Notes under the pieces: generated by a model
Database searches by the model: none
Seen by the model: only the letters and a program-made list of their open reading frames with translations
What the model was told of the DNA's origin: nothing
Assembly: GCA_000750105.3 (NCBI GenBank)
Contig: JPHH03000045.1
Coordinates: forward strand, 62,001 to 126,000
Direction of reading: 5' to 3'
Origin: Tolypocladium sp. Sup5 PDA-1
Lineage: Eukaryota > Ascomycota > Sordariomycetes > Hypocreales > Ophiocordycipitaceae
DNA: 64,000 nt
Translations under genes and position numbers: made by a program
Shown here: in pieces, positions 10,955 to 22,918 of the stretch
Layout: each line of letters begins with the position of its first letter
Numbering within the stretch: position 1 is the stretch's first letter

Positions 10955-11345
10955 ATACTTGGCGATGCCCCCGTGATTAGTCATGCACTCTGGGGCAGCG
11001 TGTGTGGGCGGGCAAATAGGCCCCGAAGTTGTCCCGCGTCTCCGCCGCCAAAGGATGGACTGGAATCCGAGTCGCTGGATCCGTTGTTGCCTGGGCGGCC
11101 ACTGCGCACCATGCCCTCAGCACCTCACCTGGCTACTACCTTAGGTACGCTGGGCGATTGCTACAGCCGCTCCAGCGACCGAGCCAGTGGGATGAAGCGC
11201 CTGGGGAGGCGGGCACGCGACCAACCAGCTCACAGAGGCGGCGGCTCAGTGCCTGCGCATGTACAGTACATAAGGTACCTAGGTACTTCGTAGGTACGTT
11301 ATGCTTGAGGCTGCGGCAGCAAAGCACAGCCCTCGGCCTGAACAC

Positions 11346-11397
11346 GAGCCCGTACTGGTGGATGAGCCCGTACTGGATGAGCCCGTACTGGATGAAC
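11346..11397. repeat. 15-nt tandem repeat GAGCCCGTACTGGAT
   Basis: Three copies of GAGCCCGTACTGGAT follow each other; the first has a 3-nt insertion (CTGGTGGAT) and the array ends in GAACC. It is non-coding and near the VPS74 promoter. Confidence 0.85.
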
Positions 11398-12043
11398 CAC
11401 GTAACATGTAGTGTAGTCCGTACAGGATAGCCCGCTCAACACCTCCAGCAGCCCGTTTCCTGTCCCAACTCCAGCCGTAGAGACGCTTCTTCATCCCAGG
11501 CATCACGTACTCGTATCACAGTGCAGCCTGTGCACGGGTTTCTGCATAGTAAGGTACAGGCTACAGCACTGGACGGCAGCAAACTCGACCGTCGGCCTGC
11601 CGAATCCTAGCAGTGCGACCCCTGTCGCCGTTGATTGCCAGGGGTGTGCCAGAGCACTACCGCCCAACTGGGACGGAGCCGACCCGACCTCAATCTCTCC
11701 CCGTCAGGGCCAAGTGGACCTGTACTCGTAGCGAATTTACGTGAACAACACCTCATCCATCCAGCCATCCAGCCCTCCAGCCATCCATCCTCCTCCCACG
11801 GCGACAGCCTCGACTCGACTTTACCGCCCCCCTCCCGTGCGCCGACGCCCGTGGTCGACTCGCGCGCCGTTGACTCGGCCTCCCTTTGTCCTGCTTCCCC
11901 CCCTCGTCGTATCAGGCCTCCCGTCTGCATATCCCGGCCCCTCGACACGCGAAATCCTGCACCGACGTTGCGACGAGCGGCGCATTCGACTCGGCGCCGC
12001 CCACACACCACCCAACGCCATCACACGTCTCTGAAGCGTCAAC

Positions 12044-13347
12044 ATGTCCTCATCGGGGCTGACACGGCGACGCGGCGCCGGTGCTGGCGGCCTGGGCGTT
12101 GCCGATGGCGAGAGCAGCAACGCGGCCTCGAGAAGCAATTCGGTCAACAACGTCAGGGACAGCGCCCCCGAGACGAGCTACGAGAACAGCGAGAACGGCC
12201 ACAAGATCGCCTTCGACCCCAGAGACATTAGCGAGAGCGCCGAGCGGAGCAAACAGCCCAAGCTGACCATGATGGAGGAGGTGCTGCTCCTCGGCCTCAA
12301 GGATAAGCAGGTACGCACCCCTGACTGGTGCCAATCCGCCTCGGAGACTTTGTCTCCAACGTGGCCATTGGCCGTAGGCATCGACGTGCAAGCACCCCGT
12401 GGCTAAACAAGCAATGCATGACAGGGCTACCTCTCCTTCTGGAACGACAACATCTCGTACGCCCTGCGCGGCTGCATCGTCCTCGAGCTAGCCTTCCGTG
12501 GCCGCATCAGCATGGAAAAAGACCCCGCCCGGCGGCGCTTCCCCCCCGCTGACCGCAACATCGAAGTCATAGACGACACCCTCACCGGCGAGGTCCTGCT
12601 CGACGAGGCCCTGAAGATGATGAAGCAGAGCGAGAAGATGAGCGTCAGCTCCTGGATCGACCTGATGAGCGGTAAATTGCCCGTCGCTGCCCGTCCGCAC
12701 CAACTACCCCGAGAGGCTAACGCGACGTCCTAAACAGGCGAGACCTGGAACCTGATGAAGATAGGCTATCAGCTCAAGCAAGTCCGCGAGCGCCTCGCCA
12801 AGGGCCTCGTCGACAAGGGCATCCTCCGAACCGAGAAGCGCAACTTCCTCCTCTTCGACATGGCCACCCACCCCGTGGCCGATGGCGGCGCCAAGGAGGA
12901 GATTCGCCGCCGCGTGCGCAACGTCCTGACCCAGCGCACCGTCGTCCTCAATAGCAGCCAGTTCCTACCCGAGTCGCTCGAGTTCCGCTACCTGCGCACC
13001 GTGTCCATGGTCTGCGCTGCCTACGCCGCCAACGTCCTCGAGAATGCCCTGTCAACGCTGGGCCACGAGGCCAGGGAGCGTGCCTTTGCCCAGACGGACG
13101 AGCTGCTAGCCGACTACAGCCAGTGGCCGTTTGGCAAGAAGGCTACAGGGAACGGCATTGGAGCCAACCTCCCACAGGTCATTGCAGAGGTAGGCTAGAA
13201 TATCGCCCCAGCGAGGGATGTTCCGTTCGCTTGAATCAATACTAATGGCGTGCGCAGGAGTTGAGCAAATCCAAGGACAAGGAGCTGCAGCTCGAGGTCG
13301 TGGCAGCCTGCCTGAGCGTCTTCACCCGCCTCGACTCCCTGCTATAA
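12044..13347 (+). CDS. VPS74: VPS74/GOLPH3-family Golgi PI4P-binding protein
   Basis: Exons 12044-12310, 12425-12671, 12738-13189 and 13258-13347 give 351 aa, close to yeast Vps74 (345 aa). Residues 1-75 are a disordered, basic N-terminus (LTRRRGAGAGG), the part that in yeast binds coatomer and glycosyltransferase tails. The GPP34 domain fills the rest: KLTMMEEVLLLGLKDKQGYLSF, then ISYALRGCIVLELAF, GETWNLMKIGYQLKQVRERL and KGLVDKGILRTEKRNFLLFDM. The protein reads PI4P on the Golgi and retains glycosyltransferases by loading them into COPI vesicles. All introns begin GT and end AG. The gene converges on SURF6. Identification is secure. Confidence 0.95.
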
Positions 13348-14312
13348 ACCAAATACGACACGCGGTTTAAACGAGCGTCAATACCGTCACCAGCTCGTCT
13401 AAAACAGTCGGCTGTATGGTCCAACATGACGAGCCGGCGACTTTTTTGTAGCCGATCGATCCCCCGATTTCTCGACCACCTACTTCATCCCGTCCTCGCG
13501 TACTACCACGCCGCTTTATACACAACCTGCATCCGCCCTGCTGAGCACAAAGACACGGGTGGACATGTGCAAGCAGCGGATGGTTGTTCTGACTCGACCA
13601 CACATCATATTGCTCCCCTCTATATATCGGGAATCGAGGGTCACGCTGGAAGGCTATAGCCACGGAGGGCAGAACACCGGACTCGTTTCTGCTCCCCGTT
13701 CCCCCTTTTCTTACATCTTCTTCTGCCTTTTCGCATCGTTTTTCTCCCCTCTGCCACCCTGTCTCTTCCTGTCTCTTCTGCGCCGTGTCTGTCGAAAAAG
13801 AAAGATGTGGGATCCGGGCAAAAAAGCGGTCTTCTGGGGAGGGAGCCAGGGCAATCGTACGTTGCTGTTTTGTAACGAGAGTAACGCAAGACAAGGGCAC
13901 TGCTGGCCGCCCATTAAAATGACTTTTTACTGTCTTTAATCTTGCGGATAGTCTCTTGTAGAGCGTCTCGTGATGTCTGCGCCGTACGTATGTGCAATTT
14001 CAAGTGGAGTGGAGGGCGTGTTAAAAGCGTGTTAAAAGGGTCCTTCTTGTACGCGAGACGTCACATCAAGACCAAGGCTTTCTCTCGCTTCCTGGATTCG
14101 TGTCCATTATCTATGCACTATGCTGCCGTTCTCGTCCGCACACATGTGTACATGTCTTCCATCCCCTGAGAAAGCAATGCCCTCCTCCTTGGCTATCCTC
14201 CCCAACGCCAGCGCCGAAATCGCCCCTTCAGGCAAAATGCAAAATCCATGACCCCCTTGAGAAACAACATTTTGAAAGGAAAATCAAAGAATGACTCGAC
14301 TCTCGTTTTGTT
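13348..14312. other. intergenic spacer between convergent VPS74 and SURF6 genes
   Basis: About 965 bp with pyrimidine-rich stretches (13690-13790) and no supported gene. It should contain both 3' UTRs. Confidence 0.45.
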
Positions 14313-16216
14313 TTACTTCTTGCGGCCGCCGACCCCGAGGCTGCCCTCGAAGCCCGGTCGTCCGCCCTTCTTCTTGGCGCCGCCCTTCTTGGCACCCTTC
14401 TTCTTGCCAGCCTTGCCGAGCAGCTTGTCGTCCCTGCGCTTCTTGAGGTTCTCCTCGCGCTTCTTCTGCCTCTCCTTTTGCGCCTCGTGCACGCCCCTGG
14501 AGCGCTCCTTCCACGCCTTCTCGCTCTTCTTCTTGGCCGTCTCCTTGCGTTTGACGGCCTTCTTCAGGATGGCTTCGTCGTCGCGGATCTTTTCGCCCTC
14601 GACGCGGCGGCGGGCCGTCAGCCAGGTTTCTTTTTCTGCAATGTCGGCACGCTTCTCCGCGTCGAGCTCCTCGAGACGCTTCTTCTGGTGCTGCACCTTG
14701 AGCAGGGCCGTCTTCGGGTCGGACGGGCCCTTCCTCCTGCCCTGGGTTACGACGTAGCTGAGGTCGTGCGACATCTGCGAGCCGTCTCCGAATGCCACTC
14801 GGCCGAACGAGAAGTTGCCGGTAGCCTCGTCCAACTCCACGGCTGGACTCATAACGCCAGGCGAGTTGGAAGCCAGTGCCTCTTCGCGTTTTCTGTCTTC
14901 TTCCAGTTTGGCTTGTTTCCAAAGCTCTTTCTTATGAGCCTTGCGCTGTGCCTCCTTGGCTCTCCTCGCCTCGATGAGCTCCTGTCGGGTGCGGATGGGC
15001 TTTCCATCAGGGCCGTCAGCTTTTCTAGCCGCGCGCAGTGCTTCGATCTTGGCGGCAAGTCGGGCTCGTAGCGCGGCACTGTCGGCCGGGATCTTGATGT
15101 GCTTTGGCTTCTCAGAAGGAGGAATGGTGGATGAGATGGACGTGGTGGTGCTGGCAGGTTCTCCAGAGGTGCCATTCACAGACGCCGCTGGCTCGCCCGT
15201 GTCGAATGTGGGTGAATGAGGGTTTGATTCGGAAGTGGATGGTTCGCTGTGTTCTCCGTCTTTTTCAAGGCCAGAGATGTCGAGTGACAGTACCGGCGCA
15301 TCAGTCATCATGTCTTCCTCCTCTACGTCATCCTCAACCTTGTCTGGTTGGGGTGCCTCTGGCTTGGCCTTTGAGGGAGTCGCATCACCCTTGGCCTTCT
15401 TTCCTTTTTGCTTCTTGCTGCTGGCCGGTGTGCTGCTGGGCTCTTGGGCATTGGTAATGCCGGCCTTTGCCGGCGTCAGTGGCTTGTCTGCTCTTTTCGC
15501 CTTCTTTTCGGCCTTTTTCTCGGCCTTCTTCTCTCTCTTGGCGGCCTTCTTCTCCTCCTTCTTGGACAGCTTCAGCAGCTGCTCGGCGCCGTCATTGAGT
15601 TTCTGCTTCTTGTTGCTGTCGGCGGTCTTCTTTCTCAAACCTTGGCCAGGCTGTTCAGCTTCGACGCCGTCAATGGCCTCGAACGACACGTCGACGTCGG
15701 AGGCGTCGTCGCCTTCCGCTTCCAGCTCCAACTCCCGCAGCTTTCGCTTGTTCCTGGCTCGCTCGTCCATGACTTCCTTGGCGTTGCGGTTGAGCTCGCT
15801 GTCCGGGTCAAGTTTGCCTCTGCGGGCGGCGGCGGCCTCCTCCTTGGTCTGCTTTTTCCTCTGCCATTGATCCTGTTGAAATAGACAGTCAGAATCGGGC
15901 TTGCCTAGTTTCGGGAGAATGCACGTCGCAGCGAATCGGCCGGGTAGTCTTGGATTGGCAGGTGGCTGGGGATGTTGCTCGGGATGGAAGATGCAGCAAA
16001 AGGGCGAGGGGCACGTACGCTGGTGTCTTCGCCGTAGTACGACTTGGCTGGGATCAGGCTCAAGAGGCCGTTGAAGGCCTTTGCGTGATCGCGCAGGCGA
16101 TCCTATCAAGCACAGTCAGACTCTGGGTTTATCGAGCTTTAGCCGCCGCCGCTTGGTGCTGCAGCGGGGCACGAGGGCGTGCACAGCAAACGAACCTGCA
16201 ATGAGGACTCGGCCAT
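14313..16216 (-). CDS. RRP14: SURF6/RRP14-family ribosome biogenesis protein
   Basis: Exons 16216-16196, 16102-16019 and 15872-14313 give 554 aa. The first two short exons encode MAESSLQ and DRLRDHAKAFNGLL...AKSYYGEDTS, the conserved RRP14 N-terminal helix, followed by DQWQRKKQTKEEAAAARRGKLDPDSE. Residues about 80-310 are Lys/Glu/Ala-rich and low-complexity, with acidic patches. The SURF6 domain runs from about residue 340 to 545 (LRARLAAKIEALRAARK, FSFGRVAFGDG, KGPSDPKTALLKVQHQKKRLEELD) and the tail is GK/KKGG-rich. The family binds nucleic acid in the nucleolus and is needed for 60S and 40S maturation. The fungal N-terminal motif and the SURF6 core both support the call; the exact start is helped by closed phase across both introns. 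Confidence 0.92.
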
Positions 16217-16999
16217 GGTTGGTTCACAGCTGTGGCCTGCGTACGGGCACGGCGGTTGGCTTGTGCTGTTTTTGGCTGCCCCGAGCGATGGGAGAGAGGT
16301 TCAGCGGTCGGGCAGCTGCACAGTGAGAACTTGTGGCTGGCAGAAAACGAGGGTGATGATGAAGGCGGTCGGCGATTTGTTGGCGCCGCTGGATTTTTTT
16401 TTCTCGTTTTTTCCTCCGCACCCTGGTTTCCTTCTGGGCCCAGCCGACGATGACAAAAGGTGGGGGGGGGGGTGCCTTAGGGACTTGGGGGACCTGCTAC
16501 CAACCACCAACACCAACGGCTTGGCACGGCTGCATCGTTTAATGGTCAACCTCGACTGTTCTGAGGATTGGTTTTTTATTTCAAAGTCAAACTTGATGAC
16601 CTTTTGTATATGAATGGCGCGTGTATAACGTTTCTTTCTATTCCGCAAGCTCGTTGGCGACTACATCTCGGTACCGTGCTTTGCCTGACAAGACGGCGCA
16701 AATGTAACTACCTACCCTGCTATAGAGGCTGGTCATGTGCAGCAGTCCTTAACCTAAGTAAGACACGTCACGTCGACAAGACATGCGCTCAACGTCACAG
16801 TGATGGCCCTTGCACATCAAAACGCAGATGCAGTTTATCATTGCGCCCGTAGTAGCGGGCTGTGGCATAATGACTTCCGTGACTGTCCAGGGGAATATAT
16901 CGAGGCGTATGTGCAACAACAAATCTCACAGTTGTGCCAGGCAGCCGACAAGATACAAGCGCCGAGCCGCATTCAAAGATGGCGAGCAGAGCAGCGGCT
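16217..16999. other. intergenic spacer between SURF6 and PDAP1-like genes
   Basis: This 783 bp interval contains a 10-nt G run (near 16462-16471) and a T run near 16396-16403. It should carry the SURF6 promoter and the 3' UTR of the PDAP1-like gene. No gene is seen. Confidence 0.45.
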
Positions 17000-17890
17000 T
17001 TACTTCTTCTTGCTCCCCTTCTTGGGGCCAGCAGCTGCCTCACGCTTCTTGGCCTCCTTGGCGTCGATCTCGGCCTTGCGCACCTTCTCTTGCTCTTCCT
17101 TCTCTTCCTTCTCGGCCTAGAAGGTCTCGTTAGCACCAGTGGACTCCCCGACTGTTTCAAGGGGGGTTGTTGATCCTTACCTGTCTCCGTGCCGTGTCTG
17201 CTGCGCGCTGCTCGCGAATGAGCTTGAGTCTCGCCAGGTCGGCCTTGGCCTCGTCCGTCTTGCCCTGCGCCTGCAGCCTCATGTACCTCTCCTTGGCGGC
17301 AGCCGCCTCGACCGCCTCCCTCTCGCGACGACTGGCCGGCGCCTTGATGTTCTTGACGCCATCCGTAATCTCCTCAACGTCTTTGTCTGCACCACCGCTC
17401 TGGGCCATGGTGCGAGCCGCCTTGGAGTGGTTCGGGTTGGCGGGCATGTCCTCGTCCTCGTCGCTGTCCTCCTCGTCGCTCGAGGGCAGGTCGCCGACCT
17501 CGACAGTGCGGGTCTTTTGCTTGGCGATGGCGGCGTCCTTGCGGGCCTTCTTCAAGGCCTTGCGGTCTTCGCGGTTGGCATCGGCAACGGCCTTGGACGC
17601 GCCGGCGGCGTCGTTGTCCTCCTCCTCAGAGGACTCTTCCTCAGAGGAGTCCTCGTCTTCGTCGCCGGACCGGTTCTTGGAGTCGGCGCTCCACATGCTT
17701 ATCTGGTTGCCCTCGGCGTCGACAGGTTGCAGGCTTCGCGAGTAGTGCTTGCCGCCTGGTAGATGGGAACCATGGTCAGTCGCCAGCGGTCAGGAAGGGG
17801 GGTGGTTGCAAACTCACCTCCTCGCGTGGGCTTGTTAAACTTGCCACCACGACCTCTTCCTCCGGTTGCAGGGGGGCCTCCGGGAGCCAT
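17000..17890 (-). CDS. PDAP1-like (28 kDa heat- and acid-stable phosphoprotein) homologue
   Basis: Exons 17890-17818, 17755-17181 and 17116-17000 give 254 aa. The N-terminus is Gly/Arg-rich (GGRGRGGKFNKPTRGGG). A long acidic Ser/Glu region follows (SEEESSEEEDNDAAG, SSDEEDSDEDEDMP), rich in casein kinase II-type sites. The conserved PDAP1 core is KAARTMAQ...EITDGVKNIKAPASRREREA then KERYMRLQAQGKTDEAKADLARL, ending in a Lys-rich AKKREAAAGPKKGSKKK tail. Human PDAP1 is 181 aa; the extra length here is in the acidic part. The molecular role is poorly defined; it is a phosphoprotein and probable RNA- or ribosome-associated factor. It lies in the same orientation as SURF6 but with a 783 bp gap, so co-transcription is unlikely. 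Confidence 0.85.
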
Positions 17891-19770
17891 GTTGTACTTT
17901 CAAGAATGTGCGAGAAGTGTAGAGGAATGCAGCAAAGCGTTTAATCGTACCCGCGGTGACTGGTATCCAACGTAGAAGCGTAAAGGTCTGGTGGCGAGTT
18001 GAGGAGGAAGAGGGATCAGAATGGAAATGTTTGGCAGTGCTGAGGCGGGGTAGCGGGGTAGCAGTTTGCGAGCACCAGGACTGATGGATGAAGACGAGCC
18101 TCGCGAACAAAACTTGGCCCTGGTCGTTTAATACGTAGATTCGTGAGGCTTTGCAAGTGTACGCAGATCCAAAGAATCAGAAGCAAAGCAAAAGATCCTA
18201 ATTGTGACTCAGGATGAAGAAGAGGAAGAGCGGGTGAGTCAGGCTCCAAGTCTGAGTGGACGGACCGATTCAGGTCCAGTTAGGTGGTCCAGGAGGAGAC
18301 GCTCACACGACCGACACGACACGATGCATGAGGTGGCAGTTCAGGGACCCTGTTTGGCTACACCCTGCAGAGGCGGGGACCCTGGCGGCGCCTGCTGCTG
18401 TCTACTGTATTTCACCGCCCCGGATGGTTGCCGTGACACCTCAATTGCGTCATTTGCATCGAGTTGGATGATGATTGATGTGCTGAAATGTCGCCAGGAA
18501 GCCGATGATTCTCACGAGTCACGGGGATTTATCTGACAATCACCGCTCAAGCCGCAATTCTAGCGGGAGCAGCCGTCCACAGCAGGCCCTGCCAGCCAGT
18601 GAGGACAGCGCTGATGGTAACCTGTTTGCCTGTCTTTCCGTGCGTCGTAACCAGCCCACCTGGTCCCGGCTGCAGGCACATCGTTCTTCCGGCCCAGCCA
18701 ACCCACTCACTTACTTATCCCGCGCGTCGCAAATTTCCCTTTTTCCTTTCCTCTCTTCTTCTTCATGAAACCTACTAGAAAAATAATCCTTCAAATTCAC
18801 TCTGGCTTCTACGCTTCAATGGATGCTACCGGAGGGGAAACTGGAGGAGAGAAGAGAACTCTCCGTCGATCTTACCATCTGCGCTGCTTGCACCTCGGTG
18901 CCCGTGGTCCAGATAAAATTTGTCCGGCGGTACATGCCTTCTCCCGACTGTCGCGGTGAGGATTCAGGATGGATGGGTGCACACTCAAACTCCATTGACT
19001 CACCTGGTCGCGTCCGCGCGACGCTGCCCGATGCTAGTACCCGTAGATTATCCCGCCTTGTGTAAATTATGCATCCTGCTGCGCATGCATGTATTGACGC
19101 TGAATATCGTGCACCCATGCATCGTGGATGCGGGTTGAACCTCAGTTGGTTGACTCAGACTGCCATCGCGAATCTTGACCTGCCTCTTATAGCTGCACCA
19201 CCAATACTTGACTCACCACGTCCGGCTTGCTGGCCATGGCCCTCGTCCAACCCAGCACTTGGTACTTTGTACAATCAACAAGCCCGTTCGTCTTCTGCTA
19301 GTGCAATCGGCAGGGGGGGTGGGCAGACTGCGACTCCCGTCCACACATGGCTGGTTGTCACTCGTTTGCATCGCCGTGGTGTCAACTTATCAGGCATCAC
19401 AAACCGTGAAGGGCCATCCCATCAAACTAATAAAGGGGCACATTGTCGTGCTTTCAATGCGTTCAAACTATATACAAGAGACGGCACATTGATGTAGTGA
19501 TACAAATTGTTGTGCTCTCCCCGTCCTGTATCCAAGATCGGGGTATCACTTCCAGCCCATGTGTTGATACAGCTTCGTTGAATCCCAACAGACCAATCTC
19601 CTCATCATATGCCTTCGTAGGTGCAGAAAAGCCATCAACTCTAATATCGCGTCACGTGTATGTCGCGTCTGTTCCCACTGTGCAAAAGTAAATCAAGCCC
19701 TCCAAACTCCAAAACACAGAGACATCGAATTTGCCAGCATCCTCAGCGGCATTAACCACTCCTGCTCTGT
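17891..19770. other. long intergenic interval without a supported gene
   Basis: About 1.9 kb. I see only short overlapping open frames on both strands with no recognisable domain or splice-linked extension. The first 200-300 bp next to 17890 should be the promoter of the PDAP1-like gene, and the last part the 3' end of the next minus-strand gene. Confidence 0.45.
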
Positions 19771-20427
19771 TCAAAGTCGCTCACGAGTCGATTCCCTGGC
19801 GTTGCGCCTCTCGCTCGTCTGGGGCCATTCGGTTTCTGTCCCACCAAGAGGCGTCTCCTCCAAAGCTGCGTGGTGCCTTGCGTGTTGACGAGCTTCAATG
19901 ACCCTGTGGATCAAATATCGCCAGAGTGAACGCGGCTGCCGATGCTGCCGTCTTGGCCACGTGCTCACATCTGGGCGGACCGACAGTCCCGCTCTCTCAA
20001 TGTTGTCTGTAAAAATGTTCAAGTATGCCGCTCCTCGTGTGCCGAGTGTCGGGTGGCCGTTCTGTGCAGCCCCATCCTGTCCATTCACCGCTGTGGTGGT
20101 ATTCGAATCTGCAGCCAGCACCCTGTTCTCAAAGTGGGCCCTGGTAGCTTCCCTGGATGCTGATGTGGCAGACTCGTTGGGAGGTTGAGTAATTGGGTAA
20201 TACCGGCTCCAGGAGAACTCGGTGAGGTAGAATTCGGGTGGCGAGATGTCATAGTCGTAAGGGGGCAAGTCATCCGCAGAGTATGCTGTGCTGACCTCGT
20301 ATGATGGTGGCTCTTCCAAAATGACGCTCAGAAGGTTGTGATGGGAGCGTTCTTCCACGCGGTTGCGTCCAGGCCGCTCTCCTTGTTGCGTGGCCGCAGG
20401 AGCCAGAGTTCTGTTCTGATGGGCCAT
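19771..20427 (-). CDS. unrecognised fungal protein with PPxY and LPxY motifs
   Basis: Single exon, 218 aa, from the only in-frame ATG (MAHQNRTLAPAATQQ). No membrane segment or signal peptide is visible. Residues about 35-65 read EEPPSYEVS and DDLPPYDYD, that is a PPSY (PPxY) and an LPPY (LPxY) motif, followed by an aromatic patch (PPEFYLTEFSWSRYYP). The middle is Asn/Thr/Ala-rich and the C-terminus basic and His/Arg-rich (RQHRQPRSLWRYLIHRVIEARQ). PPxY and LPxY motifs are ligands of the WW domains of Rsp5/NEDD4 ubiquitin ligases, so an adaptor role can be guessed but not shown. I do not recognise the family. Further exons cannot be excluded. Confidence 0.55.
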   Translation of the reverse strand: MAHQNRTLAPAATQQGERPGRNRVEERSHHNLLSVILEEPPSYEVSTAYSADDLPPYDYDISPPEFYLTEFSWSRYYPITQPPNESATSASREATRAHFENRVLAADSNTTTAVNGQDGAAQNGHPTLGTRGAAYLNIFTDNIERAGLSVRPDVSTWPRRQHRQPRSLWRYLIHRVIEARQHARHHAALEETPLGGTETEWPQTSERRNARESTRERL

Positions 20428-20870
20428 TGCTGCCGACGAGTTGATGCCGACGAGCTGCCAGGCAGGGTGTATTGATGTCAGGCAGTGTTTATTGTTGCAA
20501 GGAAGAGTGGGAAGGGGGGTGAGATCAAGCGTGTAAGTGGAAACATACTCGGGCTTTTCGGAAGGGATCAAAGAACTTATGTAGAAGAAAAGCGAACGAG
20601 AGTGATTTCGAGAGTTATTGCAATACTGCAAGATCGAAACGCCTCCAAACCTTCAAAAAGCATTTCACTCGTGTGGACTTGAACAAAACCTGTACATCCC
20701 CAAGTTCCGGCCTCGCGTCAACAAATTATGCACTCCCCCCGCAGCCACATTTAAAGCTTGCCAAAAGTAGAGGCCAAAAAGGGAAAGAAACGGGATGTGT
20801 GGCTGGAAGAACATGCAAGTTCCCATGCGCATGAGCAGTTAGCATTTGCCCAGTAAGGCGCCAAGCTCCA
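20428..20870. other. intergenic spacer
   Basis: The 443 bp between two minus-strand genes should hold the promoter of the 218-aa protein gene and the 3' UTR of the next gene. AT-rich stretches are present at 20560-20640. No gene is seen. Confidence 0.4.
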
Positions 20871-22386
20871 TCATTTCGAAAGCGACTGCAGCACGTCGTC
20901 CAGTCGTTGCCTCTTGTTTCTTCGCAGACGCGGTTCAGTCCGCTCTGAGAAAACAAGCTTCGTTCTTGTCTTGTTTATTGGCGGTGGGTTGGTTCCTCGC
21001 TGACCGCGGACGACACCAGGTCTCGTGAGTGTATATCGACTGGTTGAAAAGAGTCCGCGGCTTACATACGAAGGCTTGGACGGAATGCCCCCTCGACCAC
21101 TGTGTCCCAGGAACAGGCACGCGAGAGGCTTGGAGGGCAGCACAAAGGGACCGATGACAGCCTGAGTGTCGGATTGGGCGCCGTGGCTCTTCATGTCCCT
21201 GTCCTGACTGAGTTGGCCGATAAAGGAGTATAGCCAAAAGGCCCAAGGTTCGAATGCCACACCGTGGCAAGATCTGGCTTCTCTGGAGGCGGCGTCAGGG
21301 TCCCACGTAGGCATGTTAACCTTGGCCGTGTCTGTCAGGTAGTCCAGAAGGGGCGGTGCCTGGCGGTCAGCGACAAACTTTACGGCACACCGGGAGTCGC
21401 TGCATAAAGACACCAGGTCTGAGTCGACGCTCCTTGCCAGATCTCGGAGTCTGCTGTAGCGCGTCTCCTTGAGTGGCGCGAATAGCATCAGGTACCGCAA
21501 GAGAGAATCTTCCAGGCCTTGCGCCGGTTCGGCCAGCTCCCAACCTCCGTCGGCTGCATGAGTGAGTGGGCTTGGCCAGTGCTCCCTGGAACCCAGTACA
21601 TCGTACAGTGCCAGAGAAGGGAACTTGGAAACCCAGCGAAGAGACTCCTGGGTAGTGAACTGGTCACCCCAGATTCGCAGGATCCGTAGTAGCGGGAATG
21701 GATTCTCCATCTCGGTCCAGCCGCGTATGAGGCGGTCGCTTACCTGCGGGAAGACGGCACAGACCTCGTCGGCCGGCTGCAGGAGCTCCAGGACGCCGAG
21801 GTTCTTGACTTCGGCCAGGCACAGCATCTCGTTGGTGGTGAACTCGCAGCCGCCGCTGATGACGAGGTGGGTGATGAAGTCGGTCGTCAGGGACGTCATG
21901 GGCTGCGTGTAGCGCTTCAACTCATCTGTCGGGCGACAGATGTGTTGTCTGAAGCGGTACAGCCCGAGCGTCTTCTCCTCGTCCTCCCGCAGCAGCAGGT
22001 TCGAGAAAACCTTCCACGCATGGAGGCACACTCCCCTGTCACCGGTCTAGTCAGCCAAGGAACGTGAAGTGAAGCCGACGCGGTAGGGCTGATTAGAGTT
22101 GCGGCGGGCATGATGCGGCTACGAACCTCGCTTCCAGAAAGCGCCAGATGCGCCACTGCAGGCGCTGCGGGATGGCGTCAAAGTACTCCTCGGCGACATC
22201 GCCAATGTTGTTGGCAATGACATTGATCGTCATGTCTACCAGCGAGCGCGGGCCTCGCGAGCCACGGGGTGTGAACAGCGGGTATGGCCGTCGGCGGGCC
22301 CAGTCGAGCTCGGAGCCCTGGAGGGAGATGGTGCGGCGAGGCAAGGTCCATTCTTTGAAGACCTGCCCACTCGACTCATCGAACAT
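20871..22386 (-). CDS. uncharacterised fungal protein, weakly F-box/leucine-rich-repeat-like
   Basis: Exons 22386-22127 and 22035-20871 give 474 aa; the 91-nt intron closes in phase as FLEAR-GVCLHAW. Residues about 55-90 (INVIANNIGDVAEEYFDAI then PQRLQWRIWRFLEAR) look like a degenerate F-box-type helix set. Leucine-rich segments follow with repeat-like spacing (TDFITHLVISGGCEF, LAEVKNLGVLELLQP, FPLLRILRIWGDQF, FPSLALYDVLGS). The last 130 residues are polar and end in a basic cluster RTEPRLRRNKRQRLDD that could be a nuclear localisation signal. I cannot name the family. A substrate-receptor role in an SCF ligase is possible inference only. GC content and codon use match neighbours. Confidence 0.7.
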
Positions 22387-22918
22387 GGCGGGGCGAGGCT
22401 TCAGCGAGGATGGAGCAGCGTCTCGGAGGCCCTATCGTGAGCGATAAAGTCGGGAGAGAAATGGGAGGCGCAAGGTTGAAGTGATGAGAGCTGGTTGGGG
22501 AACTGGTCACTGGACTAATACGTAGCACACTGGAAGGGGCGAGCCGCTGTCAGCACCTCAACGAGTTCGGATCTCACCGAGAGCGCCGCAACGGCCACGC
22601 CGTCGTCGCTGTCGCCGCTCCGTCCGACAGTTTAAGTTTTAATGATTTAATCAGTCCCTTGTATGGACATGCACTTTGGATTGGTTCGGATTATTTTAGG
22701 CCATATTTTCCTTTATTCTCATGCTCGCCCAAGTCGGCGACGCCTTGCGCCATCTCTAACGCCTCCGTGATGCTACTGATGTCAGAGCCAAACCCACAGG
22801 GTCCGGCCACCAACGCATGCCATCACCACCAGCGTACAACTAAATACGACACTGCCATGCTCCAACGCACCGCCACTGGCTGCCCTCCCCGTTCCTCTCG
22901 CGGTTGGTATCATTCGTC
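22387..22918. other. intergenic spacer
   Basis: The 532 bp between minus-strand genes has no supported gene. An AT-rich patch at 22632-22720 probably belongs to the CoA transferase 3' region. Confidence 0.4.

Larger units (their letters stand above)
10063..12043. other. long non-coding interval upstream of VPS74
   Basis: No convincing protein gene is present; open frames here overlap one another on both strands and lack codon bias. It holds two tandem repeats (listed separately), the palindrome GGTACCTAGGTAC at 11274-11286 overlapping TACTTCGTA (11284-11292), and a pyrimidine-rich, CATCCAGCC-repeating stretch at 11750-11790 that probably lies in the VPS74 promoter or 5' UTR. Confidence 0.5.
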
